From: Bacteroidota bacterium
GTDB lineage: Bacteria; Bacteroidota; Rhodothermia; JANXDC01
Length of the DNA: 64,000 nt
Assembly: GCA_025998875.1 (NCBI GenBank)
Contig: AP024675.1
Location: 2,081,549 to 2,145,548, forward strand
Direction: 5' to 3'
Shown: positions 46,310 to 56,165 of the stretch, piece by piece
Layout: each line of letters starts with the position of its first letter
Numbering within the stretch: position 1 is the first letter of the stretch
Program-made: the position numbers and the translations under genes
The notes under the pieces: generated by a model
What the model saw: the letters and a program-made list of their open reading frames with translations, nothing else
What the model was told of the DNA's origin: nothing
Databases searched by the model: none

Positions 46310-47668
46310 ATGAAATCCGTTATCCGTATTGCATCCGGACAGGGATTTTGGGGGGATTGGCCCCAGGCCCCGATCCACCAAGTGCGCCTCGGCCCGATCG
46401 ATTATCTGGTCATGGACTACCTGGCCGAGGTGACCATGTCCATTCTGAAAAAGCAACAGCTTCGCAACCCCGAGCTGGGATATGCGCGGGATTTTCCGGA
46501 GCTCATGGAGGAGATCCTTCCGGATATCGTGGAGCGCAACATCCGCGTGATCACCAATGCCGGCGGGGTAAACCCGCTCGCCTGCCGGGACAGGGTTCTG
46601 GAAATCGCGCGCCGCAAAGGCATTCAGGTGTCCGTAGCCGTGGTGCTGGGAGATGACATTCTGGCAGATCTGGACCGGTTGCTCGCTGAGGGACATGAAC
46701 TGCGGAATCTGGACACCGGAGAGCCCCTGAGCACGATTCGCGATCGTGTGCTGAGCGCGAACGTCTATTTTGGCGCCGCGCCCATTGTGGAGGCGCTCCG
46801 GCAGGGGGCCCAGATCGTGATCACGGGCCGTACCACAGACACAGGGCTTACGCTCGCCCCGATGGTCTACGAGTTCGGCTGGTCGTGGGAGCAATATGAT
46901 CTGCTGGCCGCCGGGGTCGTGGCCGGACACATCAACGAATGCGGGGCGCAGGCCACAGGGGGGAATTTCACCGACTGGTATCGGGTGCCGGATCTGGCCC
47001 GCGTCGGCTTCCCTATTATCGAGGCCTACCCGGATGGTTCGTTTGTGGTCACCAAGCACGAGGGAACCGGGGGATTGGTCGATACCTTCACGGTTCGGGA
47101 GCAACTGCTCTATGAAATCGGCGATCCACGCGCCTACATCACCCCCGAATGCAGAGCCGATTTTACCAGCATCGAACTCGAACAGGAGGGGCCTGACCGG
47201 GTGCGGGTCCGCAATGTACGTGGAGGGCCACCGACGGAGTTCTACAAGGTCTCCATCTCCTACAGCGCGGGTTGGAAGGCCACGGGCACGCTCGTATATG
47301 CCTGGCCGGATGCCGTGGCCAAGGCGCAGGCCGCAGCCCGCATCCTCAAACAGCGGCTCGATGATCTGGGGCTTGTCTTTGAAGAATTCCGCGTCGAACT
47401 GGTGGGGGTAAACGCCTGCCATGAGACGATCGCCGAACCCGTTCAAGACCCCAACGAGGTCGAGTTGCGCCTGAGCGTGCGCTCTTCCGATTACCGATCC
47501 GTGGAGGAGTTCGGCCGACAGATCGCCCCCCTGATCCTGACCGGTCCTTCGTCCGTGACGGGTTTTTCCGGAGGGAGGCCGCGACCGAGTGAGGTCATCG
47601 CCTACTGGCCTGCCCTGCTGGCCAAGTCCGTGGTCACTCCTCGTGTGGTTCTGGACGCATCCTCATGA
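46310..47668 (+). CDS. AtuA-like protein (DUF1446)
   Basis: A 452-residue DUF1446 protein: [93 protein letters not shown] and [20 protein letters not shown] are all characteristic. The family includes AtuA of acyclic terpene use in Pseudomonas; elsewhere the role is unknown. No other Atu genes are present. Its stop overlaps the ATG of the ABC transporter, the first gene of a four-gene operon. Confidence 0.92.
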   Translation: MKSVIRIASGQGFWGDWPQAPIHQVRLGPIDYLVMDYLAEVTMSILKKQQLRNPELGYARDFPELMEEILPDIVERNIRVITNAGGVNPLACRDRVLEIARRKGIQVSVAVVLGDDILADLDRLLAEGHELRNLDTGEPLSTIRDRVLSANVYFGAAPIVEALRQGAQIVITGRTTDTGLTLAPMVYEFGWSWEQYDLLAAGVVAGHINECGAQATGGNFTDWYRVPDLARVGFPIIEAYPDGSFVVTKHEGTGGLVDTFTVREQLLYEIGDPRAYITPECRADFTSIELEQEGPDRVRVRNVRGGPPTEFYKVSISYSAGWKATGTLVYAWPDAVAKAQAAARILKQRLDDLGLVFEEFRVELVGVNACHETIAEPVQDPNEVELRLSVRSSDYRSVEEFGRQIAPLILTGPSSVTGFSGGRPRPSEVIAYWPALLAKSVVTPRVVLDASS

Positions 47669-49479
47669 ACGCGCTGGCCACACTGAATTACTACTTCCTG
47701 CGCTACCGGCGCTATTTTGGGACCGGGTTGCTCTGCGTGATCATCTCAAGCCTCTTCGGGGTCTTCGCACCCGTACTCGTACGCCAGATCATCGACATAC
47801 TTCCCGTGCTCGAAGCCCTGAACAGGCTGGGTGCATGGAGCGCCTTCGAGCCCGCCCTGGTAGGGCTCCGCTACGTAGTGTTGACCGGCTACAGCCTGAT
47901 GATCGTGGGCGTAAGCCTGCTGTCGGGGCTCTTTCTCTTTCTTACGCGCCAGACTATTATCGTCGCCTCGCGCCACATCGAATACGATCTCCGGAATCGG
48001 CTCTTTGCCCACCTGGAACGGCTCGGACCGGAGTTCTACCAGCGGTATGCGACCGGGGACCTCATGACCCGGGCTACGAGCGATATCGAGCGGGTGCGTC
48101 TCTATGTGGGCCCGGCGATCATGTACACAGCCCGTTCGGCCACGCTGGCGCTCCTGGCCCTGAGTATGATGCTGCTTATAAGCCCCACGCTGACCCTGTA
48201 TACCTTACTGCCTCTACCCGTGCTGTCGGGGGTTATTTTCCTGGCCGCCCGCCTGGTCCATGAACGCTCCGAGAAGGTTCAAGCTCAATACTCACGGCTC
48301 AGCGTCCGAGCTCAGGAGGCGCTCTCCGGGGTGCGGGTGCTTAAGGCCTTTGCCCAAGAGACCTTCGAGCAGGAAGCCTTCGAACGCGAGGCCGACGCCT
48401 ATCGGCGCCGCGCCCTGGAGCTGGCCCGGATCGAGGCGATTTTCAGTCCTGCCATGGTGTTTCTGATCGGCCTCTCGTCCCTGATCGTGCTCTGGGTCGG
48501 GGGCCGATACGCCATAGCGGGCAGGCTCACGATCGGCAACATCGCGGAGTTCTTTATCTACCTGACGCTGCTTACCTGGCCGGTGGCCTCGGTGGGCTGG
48601 ATTCTGAACATGATTCAGCGTGCGGCCGCTTCCCAGGAGCGCCTGCTGGAGCTCCTCCGCTACGAGCCCAGAAAGGATACCCGGAGCCCGGAGAAGGGAA
48701 ACATCCAGGGCCATTTCGTCCTGGAAAACGTCTCCTTCCGTTATGGGCCGGATCGCCCCTGGGTTTTAGAAGGGGTGAACCTGGAGATCCGTCCGGGTCA
48801 GTATATAGCTTTTGTCGGACCCAGCGGATCGGGCAAGAGCACGCTCATGCGGCTGCTTGTGCGCATGTACTGCCCGAGTGCGGGCCGGATTCTGCTCGAT
48901 GGAAAACCCTTTGAGGAGCTCGACGAGGAAGTTCTTCGTGCCCAGATCGCTTTTGTGCCTCAAGAACCCTTTCTGTTTTCCGAAACCATCGCCTACAACA
49001 TCGCCTTTGGCCGACCCGAGGCCACACGTGCGGAAATTGAGCAGGCCGCCCGCCTGGCCGCCCTGGACTGGGAGGTATTCCCCCAGGGGCTCGATACCCG
49101 AGTAGGTGAACGGGGAATAACCCTTTCCGGGGGCCAGCGGCAACGCGTCATGATCGCCCGCGCCCTGATTATGCAGCCCCGTGTGCTTGTGCTCGATGAC
49201 GCGCTCTCGTCGGTGGATTTGGCCACGGAAGCCCGAATCATCGGCGCGATCCGAGCGTGGCGCGCCGATCGCACGCTCATCCTGGTCAGCCACCGCATCG
49301 CGGCCGTACAGGAGGCCGACTGCATCTATTATCTCGAAGGCGGACGTATCCGGGAAATGGGCAGACACGAGGAACTCCTGGCTCGGGGTGGGGCCTACAG
49401 CCGGATGTTTCGGCGCCAGCTGCTGGAGGCAGAGCTGGAATCGATCAATGGAGGTGATCAGGGGTACAGAGGGCCATGA
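47665..49479 (+). CDS. ABC exporter with fused membrane and ATPase domains (first copy)
   Basis: A 604-residue half transporter. Six membrane helices fill the first 320 residues (for example [20 protein letters not shown] and [20 protein letters not shown]). The ATPase has Walker [21 protein letters not shown] near 386, Q-loop [11 protein letters not shown], signature [15 protein letters not shown] near 490 and Walker [17 protein letters not shown]. It pairs with the second exporter at 50.4 kb, with rnz between. The two likely act as a heterodimer for lipids or drugs, as MdlAB-type pairs do; substrate unknown. Confidence 0.95.
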   Translation: MNALATLNYYFLRYRRYFGTGLLCVIISSLFGVFAPVLVRQIIDILPVLEALNRLGAWSAFEPALVGLRYVVLTGYSLMIVGVSLLSGLFLFLTRQTIIVASRHIEYDLRNRLFAHLERLGPEFYQRYATGDLMTRATSDIERVRLYVGPAIMYTARSATLALLALSMMLLISPTLTLYTLLPLPVLSGVIFLAARLVHERSEKVQAQYSRLSVRAQEALSGVRVLKAFAQETFEQEAFEREADAYRRRALELARIEAIFSPAMVFLIGLSSLIVLWVGGRYAIAGRLTIGNIAEFFIYLTLLTWPVASVGWILNMIQRAAASQERLLELLRYEPRKDTRSPEKGNIQGHFVLENVSFRYGPDRPWVLEGVNLEIRPGQYIAFVGPSGSGKSTLMRLLVRMYCPSAGRILLDGKPFEELDEEVLRAQIAFVPQEPFLFSETIAYNIAFGRPEATRAEIEQAARLAALDWEVFPQGLDTRVGERGITLSGGQRQRVMIARALIMQPRVLVLDDALSSVDLATEARIIGAIRAWRADRTLILVSHRIAAVQEADCIYYLEGGRIREMGRHEELLARGGAYSRMFRRQLLEAELESINGGDQGYRGP

Positions 49480-50441
49480 ACACCTACCTTATCCCTCTGG
49501 GTACGGGTTCTGCCATACCCACCACGAAACGGAACGTGAGCGCCTTTGCGCTCGTGCGCGAAGGACATGTCCTGCTCTTCGACTGCGGAGAGGGCACCCA
49601 GATGCGCCTGCTCAAAGCCGGGCTGAAGCGCTCGCGGGTGCGCCATATCTTTATCTCCCATCTGCACGGAGATCATTTCTATGGCCTCATCGGGCTCATC
49701 TCGAGCCTGGAGCTCATACAGCGGCGAGATCCTCTCTACGTCTACGGCCCCAAGGGCCTGCAGGCGTATCTGGACTTTATGTTTTCCCTTTCGGATCTCC
49801 AGCCGAGCTATGAGCTCATTGTCCATGAGGTGGATCCGGAGCGCTTCGAGGGAGGCGTCCTGCTCGATACGGAGGAATACTTCGTCGAGGCTCGCCCGCT
49901 GGTGCACCGCATATTCTGTATGGGATTCCGGTTCCAGGAAAAGCCCCGGCCGGGCAAGGTGAACGCCGAGCGGGCGCGCGAGCTTGGGATCACCGAGGAC
50001 TGGCAGTTCAAGGCCTTGAAGGCGGGTGTGCCTGTTACGCTCGACAGCGGCCGGGTGGTGCGTCCGGAGGAGGTTGTCGGTCCTCCGCGCCCGGGAGCCT
50101 CGTTTGTCTACATCACGGACAGCCGTTTCTGTCCCAATGCGATTTTATTGTCCATGGACGCCGATGTGCTCTATCATGAGGCTACCTTCTCGCATGCGCT
50201 TCAGGAGAAAGCCGAGCAAACCGGGCATGCCACGGCGGTAGAGGCGGCGCGCGTAGCGCAGGCGGCCGGAGTGGGGCTTTTATTGCTGGGCCACTTCAGC
50301 GCTCGCTACGGAGACACAAGCGAGCTGGTCGAAGAGGCCCGTCAGGTGTTTCCCAACACGCGCGCGGCCGAGGAACTCCGTCCCCTCCGACTCCTGCCTC
50401 GTTCAGCACGGCAAACGTATGAGCAGTCCCGAAGATCATAA
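49476..50441 (+). CDS. rnz: Ribonuclease Z
   Basis: A 321-residue tRNA 3'-endonuclease of the metallo-beta-lactamase fold: IPLGTGSAIPTTKRNVSAFA, FDCGEGTQMRLLKAG, the zinc motif FISHLHGDHFYGLIGLISSL, FVYITDSRFCP and HEATFSHALQEKAEQTGHAT with GHFSARYGD. It matures tRNA 3' ends; the one tRNA seen here lacks encoded CCA, which fits. Coupled to both neighbours by overlaps of 4 and 23 bases. Confidence 0.96.
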   Translation: MNTYLIPLGTGSAIPTTKRNVSAFALVREGHVLLFDCGEGTQMRLLKAGLKRSRVRHIFISHLHGDHFYGLIGLISSLELIQRRDPLYVYGPKGLQAYLDFMFSLSDLQPSYELIVHEVDPERFEGGVLLDTEEYFVEARPLVHRIFCMGFRFQEKPRPGKVNAERARELGITEDWQFKALKAGVPVTLDSGRVVRPEEVVGPPRPGASFVYITDSRFCPNAILLSMDADVLYHEATFSHALQEKAEQTGHATAVEAARVAQAAGVGLLLLGHFSARYGDTSELVEEARQVFPNTRAAEELRPLRLLPRSARQTYEQSRRS

Positions 50442-52224
50442 CGCGTTCAGGCGAGCCTGGCCCACAGTTCGGCGCCTGCTCCGGTACCTGATGCCCTACC
50501 GGTGGCATGTGCTCGGGGCCTTCGTGCTCGTTGTGAGCCTTTCGGCCGCAGGTCCGCTGCGTCCTAAGCTCATTCAGGTCGCCATCGACGAGCACGTCAT
50601 CGGTCGGGATCCGGCAGGGTTGTGGCATCTTGTCCTCCTGATCCTGGGTCTGCTCCTGCTGGAGGCGCTTTTAGGGTTTTCCAGCACGTACTGGACGCGC
50701 TGGATCGGTCAGCAGGCCATCTTCGATCTGCGCAGAGAGCTGTTCCGGCACATCCTCGGACTGGCACCCCGCTACTTCGATCGAACCCCGATCGGGAGGC
50801 TCCTTGTGCGCATCACGAGCGATATCGAGGCGCTCGATGATATGTTCTCGGCCGGTGTGGTGACGATCCTGGGCGATCTGCTGCGGCTCTTTTTCATCAT
50901 CTCCATGATGTTCTGGCTGAGCTGGAAGCTGGCCCTTCTTACCCTGTCGGTGCTGCCCCTGTTGTTCTGGGTCACGTTCGCCTTTCGAAAACGGGTGGGC
51001 GTAATGTACCGCAAGGTCCGACATGAAGTGGCCCGAATGAGCGCCTTTCTGCAGGAGCACATCACGGGCATGAGCGTGGTCCAGCTCTTCGGCCAGGAGG
51101 GGCGCATTCTGGAGCGGTTTCGCGCGATCAATGACGCGCACCGGCAGGCGCAGATTCAGACCATCTTCTACTTTGCGCTCTTCTGGCCCTCGGTGCAGGT
51201 GATTTCAAGCCTAGCTATGGGGATCGTGCTCTGGTACGGGGGCATGCGGGCCCTCGAGGGGGCCATTACGCTGGGGATTGTGGTGGCGTTTCTGCAGTAT
51301 ATCCAGCAGTTTTTTGGCCCTATTCAGGATCTGGCCGACAAGTACAATACGCTGCTGGCGGCGCTGGCCAGCTCGGAGCGCATTTTTGAGGTGCTCGACA
51401 CCCACGACAGAACGGAGAACCGGGCCCGGGTGCGTTCTATCGAAGGACTGGCCCCATCGGTGCGTTTTGAGCACGTCTGGTTTGCCTACGAGGAAGGAGA
51501 AGAGGGGCCTCGATGGGTGATCCGCGATGTGGATCTGGAGATCGGAGCGGGGGAACGGGTGGCCTTTGTGGGCGCCACGGGGTCTGGCAAGAGTACGCTC
51601 ATGCAGCTGCTTGTGCGCATGTATGAGCCCCAGCGGGGCCGCATCTATTTCGGAGGGGTAGATGTTCGGGACATCGAGCTCGGGGTATTGCGCAGGGCGA
51701 TTGTGAGCATCCAGCAAGATGTGTTTCTGTTCAGCGGAACGGTGCGGGATAACATCACGCTGGGCGATGCGGAAATCGGACTTGCGAATATCTGGCGGGC
51801 GCTTGAGGAACTGGATCTAGGCTCATGGGTCCGCACGCTTCCTCATGGGCTTGATACCTGGGTGGGAGAGCGGGGAGGTCGCCTTTCGGCCGGAGAGCGA
51901 CAGCTTGTTGCCCTGCTCCGGGCCTGGGTGCGAAAACCCCGCCTGCTGGTGCTCGATGAGGCCACAGCAAACGTGGACCCGAGCATGGAAGCACTTCTGG
52001 AGCGGGCCCTGCGTGCCTGGCAGGGACGATGCACGATTCTCGTGGTAGCGCATCGGCTCTCAAGCGTCCAGCACTCGGACAGAATTTTCGTCATGCACCA
52101 CGGCCGGCTCGTAGAACAGGGACGCCATGAAGAACTGCTCCGGCGCGACGGGATATACCGTAAACTGTACGAGCTAGAAACCGCAGAGCACCCGATCCCT
52201 TCCTCATCGCCTGAGACAAGATGA
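50419..52224 (+). CDS. ABC exporter with fused membrane and ATPase domains (second copy)
   Basis: A 601-residue half transporter. The membrane part has LLRYLMPYRWHVLGAFVLVV and a long FAKR-type cytoplasmic coil; the ATPase has Walker [22 protein letters not shown]-loop SIQQDVFLFSGTVRDNITLG, signature LSAGERQLVALLRAW and Walker B LLVLDEATANVDPSMEALLE. The signature is LSAGE instead of LSGGQ, which often marks the less active site of a heterodimeric exporter. It ends the four-gene operon started by the AtuA-like gene. Confidence 0.95.
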   Translation: MSSPEDHNAFRRAWPTVRRLLRYLMPYRWHVLGAFVLVVSLSAAGPLRPKLIQVAIDEHVIGRDPAGLWHLVLLILGLLLLEALLGFSSTYWTRWIGQQAIFDLRRELFRHILGLAPRYFDRTPIGRLLVRITSDIEALDDMFSAGVVTILGDLLRLFFIISMMFWLSWKLALLTLSVLPLLFWVTFAFRKRVGVMYRKVRHEVARMSAFLQEHITGMSVVQLFGQEGRILERFRAINDAHRQAQIQTIFYFALFWPSVQVISSLAMGIVLWYGGMRALEGAITLGIVVAFLQYIQQFFGPIQDLADKYNTLLAALASSERIFEVLDTHDRTENRARVRSIEGLAPSVRFEHVWFAYEEGEEGPRWVIRDVDLEIGAGERVAFVGATGSGKSTLMQLLVRMYEPQRGRIYFGGVDVRDIELGVLRRAIVSIQQDVFLFSGTVRDNITLGDAEIGLANIWRALEELDLGSWVRTLPHGLDTWVGERGGRLSAGERQLVALLRAWVRKPRLLVLDEATANVDPSMEALLERALRAWQGRCTILVVAHRLSSVQHSDRIFVMHHGRLVEQGRHEELLRRDGIYRKLYELETAEHPIPSSSPETR

Positions 52225-52276
52225 AGGCTCCGTGAGCACCGGCCTTTTCGCTCCAGAAGAGCGGTCCGAATATTTG

Positions 52277-52298
52277 TTACATAAGGTACATTATGTAA
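52277..52298. repeat. AT-rich inverted repeat in a convergent gap
   Basis: TTACATAA (52277-52284) and TTATGTAA (52291-52298) form perfect arms around GGTACA. It stands out in GC-rich sequence, between the convergent ends of the ABC exporter operon and pstA. It resembles an operator for a dimeric regulator more than a terminator. Confidence 0.7.
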
Positions 52299-52346
52299 AG
52301 TAAGGAATCTCCCAACCTCACCCCCACCGGGCAATTCGCCCTGAAC

Positions 52347-53990
52347 TTATCCGAAACGGTATCGGCGCCGGAGCCGGTTGCGTATCTGAATGGCCGTCAG
52401 GTTGAGTATGAGCACCACGAGCACCAGCAAAAGCGCCGTGGCAAATACCATGGGCGTGGCGGCCTCTACGTTCGGAGACTGGAAACCCACATCGTAGATA
52501 TGAAAGCCCAGATGCATGAACTTGCGCTCCAGATGGAAAAACGGCGGATTATGATCAAACGGCAACTCGGGAGCCAGTTTCACCACGCCCACAAGCATCA
52601 GCGGGGCTACTTCTCCGGCGCCGCGCGCCACGGCGAGAATCATCCCGGTCAGAATGCCCGGGCTGGCACCGGGCAGCACGATACGCCATATGGTCTGCCA
52701 TTTCGTGGCCCCAAGGGATAAAGAAGCTTCCCGCAGGCTCTGCGGCACGGCGGCCAGCGCCTCTTCGGTGGCCACGATCACCACCGGAGCCACCAACAGC
52801 GCCAGCGTGAGTGAAGCCCAGAGGATGCCTCCGGTGCCGAATGTGGGCGTGGGCAGGCGCTCCGGATATAAGAGCCGGTCGATGTGCCCGCCCAGCAGGT
52901 AAACGAAAAACCCCAGCCCGAAAATACCGAATACAATGGAGGGTACGCCGGCCAGGTTGTTGACCGCGATCCGAACGGCGGACAGGATCCAGCTCCGCTG
53001 GGCGTACTCGTGCATGTATAGAGCGGCCATGACTCCGAAGGGCACCACAAAAACGGACATAAGCAGGGTCATCATGACCGTTCCAAAAATGGCCGGGAAC
53101 ACCCCGCCTTCCGTATTGGATTCCCGAGGTTCGCTGGAAAAAAACTCCCACAGCCGTGCCGCGTAGACGCCCATCTTGCCCGCCATATCCAGATCATTGG
53201 GCCTGTAGGCGCGAATGACCTCCGAGATCGGCAATGTCCGGCTCCGGCCTTCGATAGTACGTAGCTCTACCGTGTAGCGAGCGTCTTCCTGTCGTAGACG
53301 ACGGGCACGTTCGGCAAGCTCCCGATATCGGGCCTCCAGATGGTGAAGTGTTTCTTCCAGTCTTGCGATCACCTCCCGCTGGCCCAGCCTTTCGGCCCGG
53401 GCACGCCGCAGACGGATCTGCTCCATGGCGTAGTTCACATCGCCAATATCGCCCTTTTCCAGCGCCAGAATAGCCTCGTAGCGCCGGTGGGCGGGCTCCA
53501 GGTGGCGCATGAACGCTTCAAAGGCCCTCTGTCCGGAAACAACCCCTTCCGGTGTGCGCACAGCCGCTACGAACCCGATGAAAGGACCCCACTGACGGCG
53601 TTCGATGAACACGGCGCCCTGGAGACGGGCCATCTGCACAACCCGATCCCGCGCCACCCAGATGAAATCCACCCCGTATACATCCCGGTTGCCGATGCGC
53701 ACCTGGAGCCGGCTGACCCCCGGACGGCCGGGCACGGGCTCCTCCTTGCGAATCTCTCCCAGGTATACGGTCCCATCCTGCATGCGCAGAGCCCACAGGT
53801 CTCCGGGCCAGAAGGCCAGCGTGCCCCGTAGAAACAGCAGCCCTACGAGCCAGAAAAGCATGAGCACAAGCACGCTCAGCCCGGCGCCCAGCAACCAGAT
53901 CCAGGGCGTACCCAGCTTCCAGGGGTTGTTCTGCGCCGAGGGAATCGCTCCTTTCTCCATCGACCGGCTCGCCACAGGAGGCGTGTTCAT
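52347..53990 (-). CDS. pstA: Phosphate ABC transporter permease PstA, long form
   Basis: A 547-residue permease. The first helix (WLLGAGLSVLVLMLFWLVGL) is followed by about 200 extra residues outside the core: beta-rich (MQDGTVYLGEIRKEEPVPGR) then a coiled coil (YAMEQIRLRRARAERLGQRE to RELAERARRLRQEDARYTVE). The classic permease with six helices and the EAA loop (EEALAAVPQSLREASLSLGATKW) fills the C-terminal 290 residues. Long PstA/PstC pairs occur in several phyla. ATG 53990 lies two bases behind pstC. Confidence 0.93.
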   Translation of the reverse strand: MNTPPVASRSMEKGAIPSAQNNPWKLGTPWIWLLGAGLSVLVLMLFWLVGLLFLRGTLAFWPGDLWALRMQDGTVYLGEIRKEEPVPGRPGVSRLQVRIGNRDVYGVDFIWVARDRVVQMARLQGAVFIERRQWGPFIGFVAAVRTPEGVVSGQRAFEAFMRHLEPAHRRYEAILALEKGDIGDVNYAMEQIRLRRARAERLGQREVIARLEETLHHLEARYRELAERARRLRQEDARYTVELRTIEGRSRTLPISEVIRAYRPNDLDMAGKMGVYAARLWEFFSSEPRESNTEGGVFPAIFGTVMMTLLMSVFVVPFGVMAALYMHEYAQRSWILSAVRIAVNNLAGVPSIVFGIFGLGFFVYLLGGHIDRLLYPERLPTPTFGTGGILWASLTLALLVAPVVIVATEEALAAVPQSLREASLSLGATKWQTIWRIVLPGASPGILTGMILAVARGAGEVAPLMLVGVVKLAPELPFDHNPPFFHLERKFMHLGFHIYDVGFQSPNVEAATPMVFATALLLVLVVLILNLTAIQIRNRLRRRYRFG

Positions 53991-53992
53991 CT

Positions 53993-56161
53993 TTATGCCC
54001 TCTGGTATTTGCGCCGGATTCGCAGGCGCACGACTTCGGCGGCTGTATTCACCAGAAACGTAAGACCGAAGAGCAGCAAACCGGAGAGAAACAGCACGCG
54101 ATAGAGCGTGCCCTGATAGGGCGCTTCGGGCAGTTCTACGGCGATATTGGCCGAAAGAGCCCGAAATCCGTTGAATGGGCTCCAGTCTAGAATCGGGGTA
54201 TTCCCCGTGGCCATGAGCACGATCATGGTCTCCCCTACCGCCCGGCCAAAGCCGATCATGATGGCGGAAAAGATTCCCGAACCGGCGGCCGGAAGTAAGA
54301 TCCGCAGGGTCGTCTGCCACTCCGTGGCCCCCAGAGCCAGGGAGGCGTGCACGTAGCTGCGGGGCACGCTGGAGAGCGCATCCTCGGCAAGCGTGAAAAT
54401 GAGGGGAATGACGGCAAAGCCCATAGCAAAACCCACCACGAGCGCGTTGCGCTGATCATAGGACAGGCCCAGCGCCTCCCGCGCCCAGTCGGGAAACGAG
54501 CCCCTCATCCAGATCCGCTCGATAAGGGCCCCCAGCTCAATGGATACCAGCAGGGCGACGACTACCAAAGCGAAAACAAGAAAAACCTCCATATGCCGGG
54601 GGATTCGCCTCGGATAGCGTGCCAGAATTCGGCTCCACAGAAGGGCCCCAGCGATGACAACTAGCGGCAAGATCAAGAATACCGCCAGCACCCCGGGCAC
54701 AGCGCGAGACAGAAAGGGCGCCACCACGAGTGCGGCCACAAACCCGAGCACCACGCTGGGCAAAGAGGCCATGAGCTCAACCATGGGCTTGACCACTCCC
54801 CGCCAGCGGGGATGGAGAAACTGAGCCGTGTAGATGGCCCCCAGCAGGGCCACAGGAATAGCAAAGAGCAGGGCGTACAGGGTGCCCTTCAGCGTGCCGA
54901 AGATCAGAGGTACCAGGCTGAGCTTGGGCTCAAAGTCGTCGCTTCCCCCCGTGGACTGCCATACGAAAGCGGGTCCCTCATAGCCCTCGTACCAGATTTT
55001 GCCGAAGAGGGCCTTCAGGGACACTTCCGGGTGCGGATTTTCCAGACGCCAGTGCCGGTAGGCTCCATCTGCCGTGATCGCGAGCACGCCATCCCCCCGG
55101 GGGGCGAGTATGGCTTCGCTCAAAGGCAGGGAGGTGTAGAGGGTCAGCAAGGTGCGTTCCGAGGTGGCGTGATACAGACCCAAACGTCCCTGCGGGTCTA
55201 CAGCCAGAAAACAGCGGTTGCGTTCGGAGCTCTGCAGAATCTCTATCGGGCCCGGCAGGGGGCGATATTCTTCATGCGCGATCCGGAAGTGTTCTGCGCC
55301 CCCCTGGCTGCGCACGAAAAACCCAACCCGCACATGTCCCTCTGCATCGCCGATTACGAGGGAGCGCTCCCCGATCAGAAGGGCCAGACTCCGAATCCTG
55401 CTTTGCCGGTTTGGCTGGCCGGGCGTAGTGAGTACGGTATCGGTCAGGCCCTGCCAGGCACGGCCTTCGTAGCGATAGATGCGCAGTCGCCCCTCCGCGC
55501 CTCCGACATACAGGACGGGGGCGCGGGATGCGAGCAGGTAGGTGGATACGGAGTCAACAAGAAGCGCCTCTATCCTTCCCCCCGGGTAGCCGGCATAGAG
55601 TTTCCCCTGCGCGCTCAGGCCCACCCAAATGCCCGTATTCCGATGATACTGCACCTCTCGGAGCGCCAGCGTATCCGATAGCTGCCAGAGGCTGTCTGGC
55701 TGTATGCGCAATCGGACAGGGCCGGCATCGGTCTGGGGATGCTCCCAGCGAAACTGTCCCAGCCACAGGCGTCCGTCTTCGGCAAAGAGCGCGGCGGCGC
55801 CGGAGGGAACATGCCACCAGGCCGCGCGCAGGCGGCCAGCCCGCTCCATACCGGGCACAGGCAGGCTGTCCTGCAGGCGGCCTGAAGCCAGATCATAGAT
55901 GCGCCAGCCGAACCGATCTCCCAGCACGGCCAGCGCGCGCTGGCGCTCATCGATCCGGGCAAGCAGCATGCGCTCCCCAGGGATGAGGCCCTCGAGCGCA
56001 CCGTCCATCTCAGACTGTACCCGAGCGCCTCGCCAGAGCGGCAACTGCTCCAGAAAGATGAAAACCAATATGCCCAGCACCGCCGCGATCACCCCCACCC
56101 CTCCCAGGGTGATGATCCCGCGGGCCAGACGATCGATCCAGCGCGCCGATGGGGTAGCCAT
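53993..56161 (-). CDS. pstC: Phosphate ABC transporter permease PstC with beta-propeller-like insert
   Basis: A 722-residue permease. After a first helix (IITLGGVGVIAAVLGILVFI) about 350 residues form a repetitive beta-structure (LLARIDERQRALAVLGDRFG, LFAEDGRLWLGQFRWEHPQT, VLYVGGAEGRLRIYRYEGRA), probably a periplasmic propeller. The usual core follows: TLKGTLYALLFAIPVALLGA, the EAA loop EDALSSVPRSYVHASLALGA and IMIGFGRAVGETMIVLMATG. Together with PstA it forms the phosphate channel. It starts four bases after pstS. Confidence 0.94.
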   Translation of the reverse strand: MATPSARWIDRLARGIITLGGVGVIAAVLGILVFIFLEQLPLWRGARVQSEMDGALEGLIPGERMLLARIDERQRALAVLGDRFGWRIYDLASGRLQDSLPVPGMERAGRLRAAWWHVPSGAAALFAEDGRLWLGQFRWEHPQTDAGPVRLRIQPDSLWQLSDTLALREVQYHRNTGIWVGLSAQGKLYAGYPGGRIEALLVDSVSTYLLASRAPVLYVGGAEGRLRIYRYEGRAWQGLTDTVLTTPGQPNRQSRIRSLALLIGERSLVIGDAEGHVRVGFFVRSQGGAEHFRIAHEEYRPLPGPIEILQSSERNRCFLAVDPQGRLGLYHATSERTLLTLYTSLPLSEAILAPRGDGVLAITADGAYRHWRLENPHPEVSLKALFGKIWYEGYEGPAFVWQSTGGSDDFEPKLSLVPLIFGTLKGTLYALLFAIPVALLGAIYTAQFLHPRWRGVVKPMVELMASLPSVVLGFVAALVVAPFLSRAVPGVLAVFLILPLVVIAGALLWSRILARYPRRIPRHMEVFLVFALVVVALLVSIELGALIERIWMRGSFPDWAREALGLSYDQRNALVVGFAMGFAVIPLIFTLAEDALSSVPRSYVHASLALGATEWQTTLRILLPAAGSGIFSAIMIGFGRAVGETMIVLMATGNTPILDWSPFNGFRALSANIAVELPEAPYQGTLYRVLFLSGLLLFGLTFLVNTAAEVVRLRIRRKYQRA

Positions 56162-56165
56162 GGGT

